Assembly (NCBI GenBank): GCA_025603075.1
Contig: MU626401.1
Location: 1 to 50,109 of the forward strand
Source of the DNA: Neoconidiobolus thromboides FSU 785
Lineage: Eukaryota > Entomophthoromycota > Entomophthoromycetes > Entomophthorales > Neoconidiobolaceae
Length of the DNA: 50,109 bases
Direction: 5' to 3'
The notes below the pieces were generated by a model. It worked only from the letters and a program-made list of their open reading frames with translations, ran no database searches and was not told where the DNA came from. The translations under genes and the position numbers were made by a program. This document shows positions 34,061 to 44,603 of this stretch, one piece after another. How positions within the stretch are numbered: the stretch's first letter is position 1; each line of letters opens with the position of its first letter.

Positions 34061-36353
34061 CCTTTTTTTAAAGCTAGACTAAATCTATTGTTTTGAAGCT
34101 TTTTTACTATTTTGACAATATTTTGATTTTATTGAGTTGTTTATTTGATAAGGTTGATAATTTATACTTGAATAAGATAAGATGTTTGAACTGTGGCAAC
34201 TTTAAGCATTGATATAAACCAATCAAAGTTCAACTTTAAGCCAATTTATCAACATTTAAGTTTAATCAACGAATCATTCTTCTTGATTAAAATCTTGGGG
34301 GGAATTGTAGTCCTTGAATCAACCAATAAAAAGTATCAATGCCTTTGTCCAACCCCCTTGAAAGCAACCAATCACTTCTTGTACTTACTATTAATTCTTG
34401 AAAATTAATTCAATTTCCTTAAACCTTAAATGAAATTCTAATAAATAATGCTTTTGATTACTATCTTTAGTTAATGTTCTATTTTGTTTCTTACTTAACT
34501 GCACCAACCCATAGTTCTTAGTTCCCCTTTTTTAACCTTTCAGCTCATTTTTGGTAATTTCATTAATATTTTTCTTCAAGTATATTTTTATTTCTCCATT
34601 ACCTTGACAGAATCTTACTTTGTATATTATATTTTTGTTTTTTTGAATGTTAAATTGAATTCATATTACATTTTTTAATCTTAAAATGAGCTATTAAAAT
34701 AATCGCATAAGTTTGATTTATAATAATGTTTTATAGCAATTAAATCATTTAAAAATTATATTTTATTATGTTATTATACATTAATGTTACTCTATTAGAT
34801 TCACAAATTTAAACTTGATAATCTGATTGATTTTTCATATTGAATTTAACTAATACTAATAGCTAATATAATAACTAAAATAATATATCACTTATTTATA
34901 CAATAGCTGTATATCATTCTATGATATCATCTATTGCTTATCTGGATATAGTTCCTTTTTATTATAGAATCCCTTTTAATTAATTGTCAACATGCATTAG
35001 TATAAGTATTAGTATTATTGATTTAAATTGTTTATACATTTCACATTAAATAAATTTATAATGAATTTAAACAATACTAAAAGTAAACTAAGCTTTAATA
35101 AATTCTGGATTTTAATTAACGTTTAGAGTTATTTAATAACCCCTACAAAGTTATATTAGACTACTATATTGTTTATATAACTAAAAGCATTAATAGAACA
35201 TAAAAACATATCACACGATAAATTAAAATTTTACTTTCATATTTAGCAACCAATTGCTTGTGTTCAAACTTTAGCCCGAGATTTTTATCAGATACCGAAA
35301 CGTTAATTAATTAGAGTCCAATTAGATATTAATTTAATAAATGAAAGTTTCATTTTTACCAAGTTACTAATTTATTATATTCTAATTTTGCCGATCCCTT
35401 AATAGTATTCCTTTTTTCAAATAAATTTATATACATTAGTCAACCAAAAACCTTTTTCTTTTTCTTACATTTTAATTTTTATTTCAATATTGTAAATCAA
35501 CATTATCTAAATTTATATCATTAAATTACAAATTATTCTATTTGATATATTCAATTGTACAAGAAATACCCTAATTTTTTATTAAAGAATATCTTGAAAA
35601 AACCGAGATTCTTAACAGTGGTTGAAGTGTGGGTAAAAAAGTACCTTAAGTTTTTTTTAAACAGTTCACTGGAATAGCGACATTAAACTTTTTAAGTGTT
35701 TTTTCTGGTAAAAAAGGTTTTCTAGTGGGTAGGATTTTGAAACTAGTCAAAGAGTACAGTTTTTGTAGGTTTAGTTAATAGCATATTGTGTTGTACAGGT
35801 AATAGTAAGTATAATTAATTCTTAATACTATTCCAAATGTTACTTAGAGTGTTGTTTATTTATTGATTTTAAATTTACTCAAAAAATTCGCAATTCAGTG
35901 GGATTTGCATTAAACTAAATAAGATTCTTCTATCTTTTAATCTGACTATCTTTTTTGGTAGAAAATGTACAAAGTATTTTTATAATTCTCACTCATTTAA
36001 TAGATTATTTATAATTTGAATTTATAAATTGATTTTTTATCTTAACTTAAGTAATATTTTAAAGTTTTAAATTTTATTCCCACTCAATAAAAAGTAGTTC
36101 AAGATATTTGACTGGGTGAAAATTTTTGTAAAAAATTTTCAGATTTTAACTAGAAGTTACTATAAAAAGTTGACAAATAGTTAAAATCACATTTTACTTA
36201 GAAATGACCAATTTCTAGCAAATAACATGAAAATCCTAATGATGTGTCATTAGCTAATTTACTTTACCAAGCGTCATTGAAAAAGCATTTGAATTCCAAA
36301 TGGCTATCTATGATTGGCTCTAGTTGTAAACCAGCTCTAAGCAAACATAAAAG

Positions 36354-36360
36354 TATAAAA
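36354..36360 (+). promoter_or_regulatory. TATA box for the RRM gene
   Basis: TATAAAA lies about 155 bp upstream of the ATG at 36514, with an inverted CCAAT motif about 40 bp further up. Confidence 0.45.
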
Positions 36361-36513
36361 AGAGAAGGAAAAGAAACTGAAGCTACTAAAACACATCCAT
36401 CAAAAAACACTAACAAATAATTATTGAGCCACTATCACTCGCTCCACACTTGTAAGTCCCACACAATATTGCCCCACAAATTTCATCAAATCCAGCGATT
36501 TAAACAAAAAAAA

Positions 36514-37433
36514 ATGACAACCGAACAACCCATTAAATCTGAAGTGGAAGTTAAAGACGAGTTCCCACATAAAATCTTTGTTGGTAACTTAGTAAACGAC
36601 CAAAAAGAAGAAGAATTGAATGCTCTTTTTGAACCTTATGGAAAGATGTAAGGGTTCTTTTATCTCTTTTATTAAATAAGCTTATTTATATTCTTTATTT
36701 TAGTGTACAAACTCTTCTTTATTTAAAAAAGAGATCCAACTATGCTTTTATTTCTTTTGAAACTTTAGAACAAGCTGAAAAAGCTGCTAAAGAAGGTAAC
36801 GGTAAAGACCTTAATGGTAATTCTATTAAAGTAGAAATTGCTCGTCCAAAAGCTCCACGTCGTCGCCCAAAGGCACGTAAACCACGTGCCAAGGGACCAC
36901 GTAAACCAAAGGCTAAGAAAGAAGGTAGTGAAGAAGAAACCAAAGAAGGTGAAGATAAACCTAAAGAAACCAGTAACGGTACTGCTGTCAAAGAAGAAAA
37001 TAACAGTTCTACTAAAGAAGAAAAGAGTGAAGATACCGATAAAAAGGGTAAAAACTCTAGTAAAGGACCTCGTCGTGGTAGAGGTGGTTTCAGAGGCCGT
37101 GGTCGTGGTGGTCGTGCCCATAAATCAGCTAAACCAACTGGGGAACCTAACCCAACCACCTTATTTGTAGCCAACCTTCCATTTTCACTTAGCGATGAAG
37201 GACTTCGACAGGTATTTGAGTCCTTTGATGTCGTTTCAGCTCATGTTGTACGCCGTAGTGCCACTGGTCATAGCAAAGGGTTTGGATTTGTTGAGTTAAA
37301 GTCTAATGAAGAACAACAAAGAGTTCTTAGAGAGATTGGAGAAGTTGAAATTAATACTCGAATTCTTAATATTTCGGTTGCCCACTCTGAACCTTACGTT
37401 CCACCTTCAACTGAAGAAGAGAAAAGTGCTTAA
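36514..37433 (+). CDS. two-RRM RNA-binding protein with central RGG/basic linker (Sbp1-like layout)
   Basis: Two exons, 36514-36647 and 36704-37433, with a 56-bp intron (GTAAGG donor, TTTTAG acceptor) inside RRM1; the joined protein has 287 residues. RRM1 (about 18-92) has RNP2 KIFVGNLV and RNP1 SNYAFISF. A linker follows, with a highly basic RPKAPRRRPKARK segment, a charged Lys/Glu/Ser region, and an RGG-like run (GPRRGRGGFRGRGRGG). RRM2 (about 208-280) has RNP2 TLFVANLPF and RNP1 SKGFGFVEL. The RRM-RGG-RRM order and length match yeast Sbp1, a translation repressor/decapping factor, but other small RRM proteins share this plan. GC is higher than in neighbours, typical of a well-expressed gene. 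The start is the ATG giving RRM1 a short acidic lead. Confidence 0.85.
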
Positions 37434-37707
37434 ATATATGAATATCAATGAAAAATGATTTATGACTCTCCATACTTATTGAATTATAACTTTACTTATT
37501 TTTTAAATAAAAAATAAATGGAATTTCTTTTAATTGTTATTGTTTATTTAAAGTACTATAATTTAATTTTTTATATGAAGTTTTAACCTTTTTAATCATC
37601 TTCAATTATTTTTAATGCTTGTTAAATAAACTTCGATTTAACTAAGCATTTTATTAATAAAAATTTAACTCAAAATCATTGAGATTTTTTTATTTTTTTA
37701 AAAAAAG

Positions 37708-38857
37708 ATGACTAACGAAAAAGCAACTACAGAAAATATCTCAAAATGTCCAATTGATCATACAGATCAAAGTAAACAAGAATGGATGGAATTAATGAAG
37801 ATAGAAGAATCAAGAAAGAAAAGTAGTAATAAAGAAGAAGTAAAAGAAGGAGAAGTAAAAAAATGTCCAATAGAACATACTTCCGAAAGTTCACAAAAAT
37901 GGGTCAATATGTTAAAAAAAGAAGAAAATTTAGAAGAAATATCCTCACCCAAAGACATACAAGAATTAAATCCAAGAAATAATATGTATTATTCATCTAC
38001 TCTCAATCATTCCTCTACTTCTGCTATTTCTAATTTAAAACAAGAACGAGAAATCAGTAGCATCCCAAAAACGGATACTGAGGAAGGAGAAAGTAATTGG
38101 GTTTATCCAAGTGAACAAATGTTTTATAATGCAATGAAAAGAAAGTCTTGGAAGGCTAATGAAGAAGATATGAAAGTGATTGTTCCAATTCATAACCTCA
38201 TCAATGAAAGAGCTTGGAACTTAGTGATGGAATATGAAAGAAAATATAAAAGGTAAGGTATTTCTATTAGTATTTGTTTATTAATAATAGTAATGATATT
38301 AAATAATGAATGAATGAAAAGGGGCTATTGAATTAGTTTATTAATATTGAACTTCTAATTTTCAATTTTTATTAGTGTTTGTGATACACCAAAATTAGAT
38401 CGATTTGAAGGTAACCCAAATAAAATTAGTCCAAAAGCAAGGGTTATGAGTTGGCTAGGGTAAGTTAATTAGAAGAATATTTTAATAATATTGAGGATGT
38501 TTTTTTTGGTTTCATTACTTTTCTATTTTTTAAGAGTTATTCAAGTGAAAAGATTGTTAGTGAAATTCTCAAACAAAAAATACATTCTTATATATATTAG
38601 TTATTTATATAAAATATATAATATTTATTTTATTTAGTTATAGTCTTCCTTTCGATCGTCACGATTGGTATGTCAATAGATGTGGTAAAGAAGTTCATTA
38701 TGTCATTGATTTTTATAGTGGAAAAAAACAAGAGAATAGTAGCAATAATAATAATAAGGACAGTAGGAGTGAATTACCTTCATTTTATATCGATGCACGA
38801 CCAGCATTAGATTCATTTAATAATTTAAAAGATAGAGTATTAAATTGGTTATTTTAA
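37708..38857 (+). CDS. holocytochrome c synthase (cytochrome c heme lyase)
   Basis: Three exons (37708-38252, 38376-38459, 38638-38857) join in frame to 282 residues. The enzyme attaches heme covalently to the CxxCH of mitochondrial cytochrome c in the intermembrane space. Two N-terminal heme-regulatory CP motifs (KCPIDHT with C14, KCPIEHT with C53) start two similar approximately 39-residue modules. Family blocks follow: [29 protein letters not shown] with the likely heme-ligand H162, [36 protein letters not shown] and [10 protein letters not shown]. Intron 1 is 123 bp; intron 2 is 178 bp, of which 99 bp is a MITE. The gene is convergent with the PAP2 gene, with 84 bp between their stop codons. 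Whether it serves cytochrome c, c1 or both is not evident. Confidence 0.92.
38492..38590 (+). mobile_element. MITE copy 13, within intron 2 of the heme lyase gene
   Basis: TGAGGATGT start, TTTCATTACTTTTCTATTTT and GATTGTTAGTGAAATTCTCAAAC core, and TACATTCTTA end. It is in the same orientation as the host gene. Both TIRs have drifted, so the insertion is not recent. Confidence 0.85.
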
Positions 38858-38941
38858 AAAAGATTTTAATATTAAAAATAAAATAATATCAATTCTATTT
38901 AATATTTAATTAATTATAGCTTAACATTTATTTATTTTTAA

Positions 38942-40117
38942 TTAATTTGGTAATGGTACTAACTCATTTTGAAATAAACTTGGATCACTATTACTTAAAC
39001 TATTGTTAGTATTATAATAAACTAATGGGTTGGAATACCATGGAAAATAAAACTGATAAGAAAACACGCTACAGATTATACCTATAAATAGAAATAAAAT
39101 AAATAGAAATAAAATAAATAGAAATATAATAATAATATAATAATAATATAATAATCTCTATTTTAACTTACCCATAATCATACCAAATAAAACATCTGTA
39201 AAATGATGACGATAATCAGTTACTCTTGATATCATTATAAAACTAGCTGTTAAAATAGGTAATAAACAAGGATATAATTTATAAACTTTGTTATAAGTTT
39301 GTTGTTGATTATTATTAAATAGCAATTTGTATAAATAAATGGATAAATAAAATAAACCTGAAAAAGAAGCTGAATAAAAAAGAATAAAAATAAAAATCAA
39401 TAATTAAATTAATTGAATTAATATAAAAACTTACTTGATGTATGTCCTGAATAAAAACTCTGCATACCTGCTCTTAATAGTTTTAGATTGCTTTGTTGAC
39501 ATATTGATATTGTATATAATGTTAATAAAGTTTGTTCTTTAATTAATTCTAAATTAGGATCACATCGAGATAAAAAATCAGGTCTTAATCGACTAGCTAA
39601 ATTCTATAGAAAAGTAAAAAGTTAGAATGAGTTAGTACTAGATAGTAAAAAGAAGATAAACTTACTTTAATTACATGTGTAATTAAATAGTTAACAGAGA
39701 TTGATAAAAATAAACCTAATAATTTATTTGGTTATATTATTTTTTAATATAAGATATTATTATTATTATTATTATTATTATTCTATTTACCTAAACAACC
39801 TAAATGGATATAATTCCAATCTTTTTTAATTAAACGAGTAGTTATTATTATTATTAATGGAAATAATAAAGAAGTTAACTAAATAAAATGAGCATAAATA
39901 AAGATATTTTAATTTATTAACTTACCCACAACCATAAATTAGATACTGTTTCTTGTTGTGTCATCGGATATTTTATATTATTATCATTAATATTGAATAC
40001 TTGTTGTAAATTAGGAGAATAAAAAATATCAAAGATTTTAGCGATTATTATAAATAAACCACATAAAAACCAATCTAATAAATAATAAAAATATTGTTTT
40101 TGAAATTGAAATTTCAT
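38942..40117 (-). CDS. PAP2-family lipid phosphate phosphatase
   Basis: Six exons on the minus strand (40117-39926, 39878-39791, 39715-39666, 39603-39435, 39369-39172, 39081-38942) join to 278 residues; the introns are 47-90 bp. The three PAP2 catalytic motifs are all found: K110-x6-RP (R117, P118), SFYSGH with H164, and SR-x5-H-x3-D with R215, H221 and D225. About six hydrophobic helices surround them, fitting a Dpp1/LPP-type membrane enzyme that dephosphorylates phosphatidate, lyso-PA or diacylglycerol pyrophosphate at the ER, vacuole or plasma membrane. For exon 5 an acceptor 11 nt downstream (GT start) also keeps frame; I chose the upstream one because TSFSGL matches the family. The C-terminal tail is Ser/Asn-rich. 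Two introns carry tandem repeats. Confidence 0.88.
39086..39155. repeat. tandem repeats in PAP2 intron 5
   Basis: Three 15-bp AAATAGAAATAAAAT units are followed by about two 11-bp AATAATATAAT units. They fill most of the 90-bp intron. Confidence 0.8.
39756..39782. repeat. (ATT)9 in PAP2 intron 2
   Basis: A pure 27-bp trinucleotide run next to the donor of the minus-strand intron (39790-39716). Confidence 0.85.
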
Positions 40118-40286
40118 AATTAAATTGATATAAGAAATGAAGAAATAGAATTCAAGTGATTTGTTTTTTCAGTGATCTTGATTAGGAAATTAATTGCAAA
40201 AGTTTAAAGTTCAATTTTAATTTTATTAAATAATAAATAATAATACTTCATATACTATATAATCTTTAATTTTATTTAATTTGATG

Positions 40287-40328
40287 AAAATAAAATAAAA
40301 ATAAAATAAAAATAAAATAAAAATAAAA
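40287..40328. repeat. 11-bp tandem repeat (AAAATAAAATA)n
   Basis: T residues recur at alternating 5- and 6-bp intervals, i.e. about four 11-bp units. This spacing is close to one helical turn. Confidence 0.75.
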
Positions 40329-40565
40329 ACAAAAGTAAATTAAATAAAAATATATTTTTTATTAATCATTTATAACTTTATATTCAACATTCCCAAAGAC
40401 AATATTAATAAATGAAATCCATCAATTGAATATTGAATTCTAAAATTAAAACTATTATTTTCCTTTTAACATAATATAATATCAATAATTATTCTAACTT
40501 ATCAAATTCTTATTATTTAACTATTAATTAATATTTATTCTATCCTCATCATTAATACTATTATA

Positions 40566-40662
40566 TGGGGATGTATTTTTTTGCTTAAGGATTTTACTAA
40601 TAACTTTTCTACTCAAATAGTGCTTAAAATGGAAAAGTAATGAAACTGAAAAAACATCCCCA
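40566..40662 (-). mobile_element. MITE copy 14
   Basis: Perfect TGGGGATGT / ACATCCCCA TIRs, TA flanks and reverse orientation. It begins 28 bp past the GT32 J stop codon. Confidence 0.9.
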
Positions 40663-40690
40663 TATCTTTTTACTGTAACTTAAAAATTAA

Positions 40691-41461
40691 CTACTCTTTT
40701 GTATAAATTAGGCTGTTTTTCTTCTTCCAAGAACCTGAAAATAAATGTAAAACTTTACCAGGATAATGAATATAATGCCCTTTATAATCTGAACAAAATC
40801 CAGTTAAAGGAAGAACATAAACCCCATTGATTAATCTAGGACTTAAAATATTTAATTCTCTTTTATCCCTTACATTCAAATATTCTAATACTGCATCTGA
40901 CCAAATACCAGGTCCAGTCCAATTCATAATATCACAATAAGTCCATGTTTGTTTTTTTAACATAATTGAAGTCATTTTTTGAATCTTATTGATTACTGAT
41001 AATAAAATTGGATGTCCTTTACAACTGGCTATAGTCCATTGAATAAATTGTACATCTCTACCGAAACCTTGTTGATTACATTTATAATATTTATTAGGTC
41101 GATAATTTTCTAGCCCAACGATCATTTCAATTCCTTGATTATTATCATTCCATAAATCAATACTTTGCTTACATATTGTATCTGAGTCTGTATAAATACC
41201 ACCATTTAAATATAATTGAATATATCGAAAATAATCTGCTTTTAATATTTTTAACGGCAAAGAATTAAATGCTTCATAAATTTCTTTAGACATATGTTGC
41301 TTAACTATATCATCGACTTTATTGTCTTCATAGACCGTAAAATTATAACCTGGATTTTTAATAGTCCAACTACTTTGCACTTTTTCTGATATTACTGTAC
41401 TTGGTTTTTTGATTGTAAATATAACTTTTGGGATTTCTTTAGTTCCTAAGATTCTTCTCTC

Positions 41462-41503
<42 letters not shown>

Positions 41504-41660
41504 ATATTAAATAAATAAAAAACAACTTACTTAAATTACCAATATTTTCTGGACGAATATCTAAATAAATCCCTAATTCTAATAAAAATAAGAATAATAA
41601 AAAACCAAACAATAATAATTCAATGTTTTTAGAATTCAAAATCCTTTTTATATATCTCAT
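40691..41660 (-). CDS. GT32 (Och1/Gly_transf_sug) glycosyltransferase J
   Basis: Two exons on the minus strand, 41660-41531 and 41460-40691, with a 70-bp intron, give 299 residues. Exon 1 holds a strong signal-anchor helix (about residues 13-31). The catalytic domain has IPKVIFTIKKPS, SWTIKNPGY, ADYFRY, GGIYTDSDT with DxD at 135-137, QFIQWTIAS, HPILL and WTGPGIWSDA; it looks intact. Intron phase and position equal those of gene A, and a 253-bp block (41120-41372) is nearly identical to A. The intron is mostly a (ATT)n repeat, and the TAG acceptor sits at the end of that repeat. Predicted Golgi type II enzyme, probably a mannosyltransferase. Confidence 0.88.
41462..41503. repeat. (ATT)14 in the intron of GT32 gene J
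   Basis: A pure 42-bp trinucleotide run. On the gene strand it reads (AAT)n and supplies the last bases before the TAG acceptor. Confidence 0.9.
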
Positions 41661-41947
41661 GTTATTGTCTATTATAAACTTTTGAAGTGAGCTAATAAAG
41701 CTATCTAATTAAAAAGATAAATCATTAAATATTAATTCTTTTAATTACAAGAAAATCCAATAACCCGAATATTTATATTTGAAGAACATTATTAAAGATT
41801 TATTATTAGAACAAGCCAATTAAAGATAAGCCTTAAATTCTTTTTTTATTAACCAGTGGACTCAAGTTTTTACAGTTATTGCAATTCTATTACAATTTAA
41901 ATGATTATTTGTTATAAAATTTAACTAAAACTTATTAAATTAAAAAA

Positions 41948-42019
41948 CAAAAAATAAAAAAATAAAAAAATAAAAAAATAAAAAAATAAAAAAATAAAAA
42001 AATAAAAAAATAAAAAAAT
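41948..42019. repeat. (AAAAAAAT)9 octamer array
   Basis: T residues recur exactly every 8 bp from 41955 to 42019, making about nine units of A7T. Confidence 0.9.
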
Positions 42020-43325
42020 AAAATAAAAAAGTAAAACTTACATAAAGTACTATGAACTTAATAATTTCATTAAATAAGGCTACATATAAAAAGCATAATG
42101 ATACTTACTTTTTATGATAATTGCCAAATATAAGAATAATGTTTTTTGCAATTAAGTAATAGAAATTTTAGTAAATTTAAACAAACTTTAAATGAATTAC
42201 AAAGCTGGTAAAACAATGCTTCATAATTTAAGTATAGTTAAAAGCTGTATAGACTTTTTTAATATTTAGCTATTTATTACATCTTTTAAAATGATTATAA
42301 TTAGTTTTTTAATTAAAAAAAATTAGATATTTGATATAGGCTATAAAAGCCAGCTTAAATAAACTGAATAAGTTTCTTCTGCATTAATACCTTACATACC
42401 TTGGTAATGTAAAAAAAATTATAGCAAATATATTAAAAATTAATAAATATATGTAATACTGATAAATACAATATGAAAAACTAAGATCAAATTGTTATTT
42501 AATTTGGTTTTTAAGAACAACACTTAATTATCAGTATATATGTTTAGCTCAAATAATAGTTAAAACTCACTTAAAATTCTTATTTGGTTTGGTAGGATTA
42601 TCTAAATGGACAATCAAGATTATTAAAAAAAAGTGTTAATAAACCAACTGATTAGTAGGATTTTGATAGTTTTTGAATTGAATATCTTTAACAGATATCA
42701 TATTTTATTATGTTTAATAAAATCTCAAATTGTTCTAATAAAGTTTACAAAAATAAAAAGTAAGATATCTGATATTGTCTTTTATAAAAACATAGCTTTA
42801 AGAAGAAGAAGAAGAAATTAATTATAGAGATAACAGTAATAAATTTAGTGTTTAAATTGAGAACGTGTGTTAAACTCTTCTTCATTTTATTATTTTGTGA
42901 ACTGTGGTTATTTGAAATTCTTTATAAACTATAACAAAGTTTAATATGTCTGATGGATAGGTGGTAATGAACATTTTGGTATAGATAGTTCTCCCGTTTA
43001 TTGATAACTAGGATAATTCACTTTTTATAATAATAAAAATTCCAAAAGTACTAAAGTGCTCATTGCTTTAATGACAATAATGAAGTCAATCAGAATAAGA
43101 AATAAGGTATGTAAACTTTTGAACTTAACCCTATATTTTATATAGATTATCAATACTGAAAAGTATTGAATAAAGTGAACTAAACTAAATCTAAGATTAA
43201 GGTTTAACGAAAAAAAGAAAGTCTAGAGCAATAATTTTTAATACAACTATTGCAGAAAAATAGCATCTTTGGAATTATAGAACTTGTGTTTCCCTTTATT
43301 AAAAGTCGCTGTGTTCATGAAGATA

Positions 43326-43426
43326 TGGGGATGTTTTTTTTGATTTGATTACTTTTTCCATTTTTTAAGCGCTACTTGAGCGGGAAGGTTGTTGCTAAAA
43401 TTCTTAAACAAAAAAATACATCTCCA
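43326..43426 (+). mobile_element. MITE copy 15
   Basis: TGGGGATGT / ACATCTCCA TIRs and TA flanks; the core AAGCGCTACTTGAG is intact. Confidence 0.9.
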
Positions 43427-43676
43427 TATTTCGAATTCTTGATATCGTACTCACTTCAGTTGAGTAATATAACCTATATCAAGTTAATGAGCAAACGAAT
43501 GTAAAGTTAGGGTAGGAGCAATAAAAAATGTGCTTTCATAGTATTACTACTAAAGTATCCTTTATTGAAATCTCATAGTAATAAAATCTATATTAAATTT
43601 TAAATTACTTTACAATAATTGACAGATAATTATGATTTGCTTAGTTAATAGATTTATATCACATACTGTAATAGTC

Positions 43677-44603
43677 ATGCCAGTAGTTGTTGTGATATTA
43701 CTAATTAGCTCAATAATTTCAGAATACCGAATGAAGCAAGGATTAGAAGACTAATTGATGGGAAGTGAGGAGTTACGTCGGGCTAACCAAATATATAAAA
43801 GAGAAGCACAAATTGAAGTAGAAAAAATAGAAAAAATAGAAAAAATAAATACTAAGTCAAAAAAGAAATTGATAGATCGGGGTATAAAAATGCCAAAGTT
43901 AATATGTATAGCTTCTACAGGTCTAAATGATACTAAAGCGATATTTCAATCTCTTGGAGGATAAGTAATCTTTTTTATAAAGTAAAGATATACAGTGATG
44001 GTGAAATAGATAATATTATTTATACAAACGTGCCTGAAGATATTTGTAAAGCTTTCAGATCTCTCTCTATGTATGTACTTAAAACTGATTACTTTATATA
44101 TATTGGGTTATGAGTATATGATGGCACTTGTACTGATACTAACACATTGTGTATTATACCAGTTGGCACACAGAATGATAGAATATCAGATGTAAATATG
44201 ATCATCTCAATTAAGACATATAATATATATCTTAACTTGAGATTCCAGAAACATAACGATCATGCGAGAGGAACCCAATCTATCTAATTGACATTTTCAT
44301 CTATTAAACGACATTCAGTTCTATGGGATATCATTAATCAAATCAAAGATATTCAGCAATGAATCTGAAAAGAGATCAAGGTGGTTATGATTTGTTAGAT
44401 TGGATAGGTCCTGGTATTCGGCTGAACACTGCCCCTAACTGCCTTAATATAATGGATGTTAAAAAGTTTGATACACAAAGGCTATTTTTTTTATTAAAAT
44501 ATATATTTTATCAACTGTTAGATTTAAAGGAGATAAAGATTATAATGGTGAAGCCAAAGTTAAACATTTTTGGGCAGCTGGAAAAATAAAATTAATAAAC
44601 TGA
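43677..44603 (+). pseudogene. GT32 glycosyltransferase pseudogene 2
   Basis: A full-length but broken relative of the GT32 genes, nearest to the one at 45976. Recognisable in order are a signal-anchor start (MPVVVVILLISSIIS), a MPKLICIAST segment equivalent to IPKKIYMTAK, DGEIDNI....VPEDI, Y.LKTDYF.YI, a DxD region now TDTNT, ARG.Q, GPGI, and a C-terminal VKHFWA..KIKLIN. Stops interrupt the frame at least at 43752, 43962 and 44112, with frameshifts between. It lies head-on to the functional gene at 45976-46980. Confidence 0.8.

Larger units (their letters stand above)
33985..36513. other. intergenic region between divergent genes
   Basis: No coding region supported. It holds the promoters of the minus-strand GT32 and of the RRM gene. 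Three CCAAT motifs lie at about 34217, 34322 and 34370, plus an inverted one (ATTGG) near 36313. A 71-codon open stretch at 34193-34408 has no ATG and no family signature. Confidence 0.5.
40118..40690. other. intergenic region between PAP2 and GT32 gene J
   Basis: No gene seen. It holds the PAP2 promoter, an 11-bp tandem repeat (40287-40328) and MITE copy 14 just after the GT32 stop codon. Confidence 0.5.
41661..43676. other. intergenic region
   Basis: No gene supported. It holds the octamer array at 41948-42019 and MITE copy 15. Around 42950-43010 a short coding-like reading broken by stops is visible; it matches no family I recognise. Confidence 0.5.

Noticed and set aside
34193..34408. 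71-codon plus-strand open stretch
   Set aside because: It opens with GTG rather than ATG, shows no family motif and lies in a promoter region with CCAAT boxes.
36740..37174. Long minus-strand frames opposite the RRM gene
   Set aside because: Antisense shadows of the Lys/Arg/Gly-rich exon; the plus strand has clear RNP motifs.
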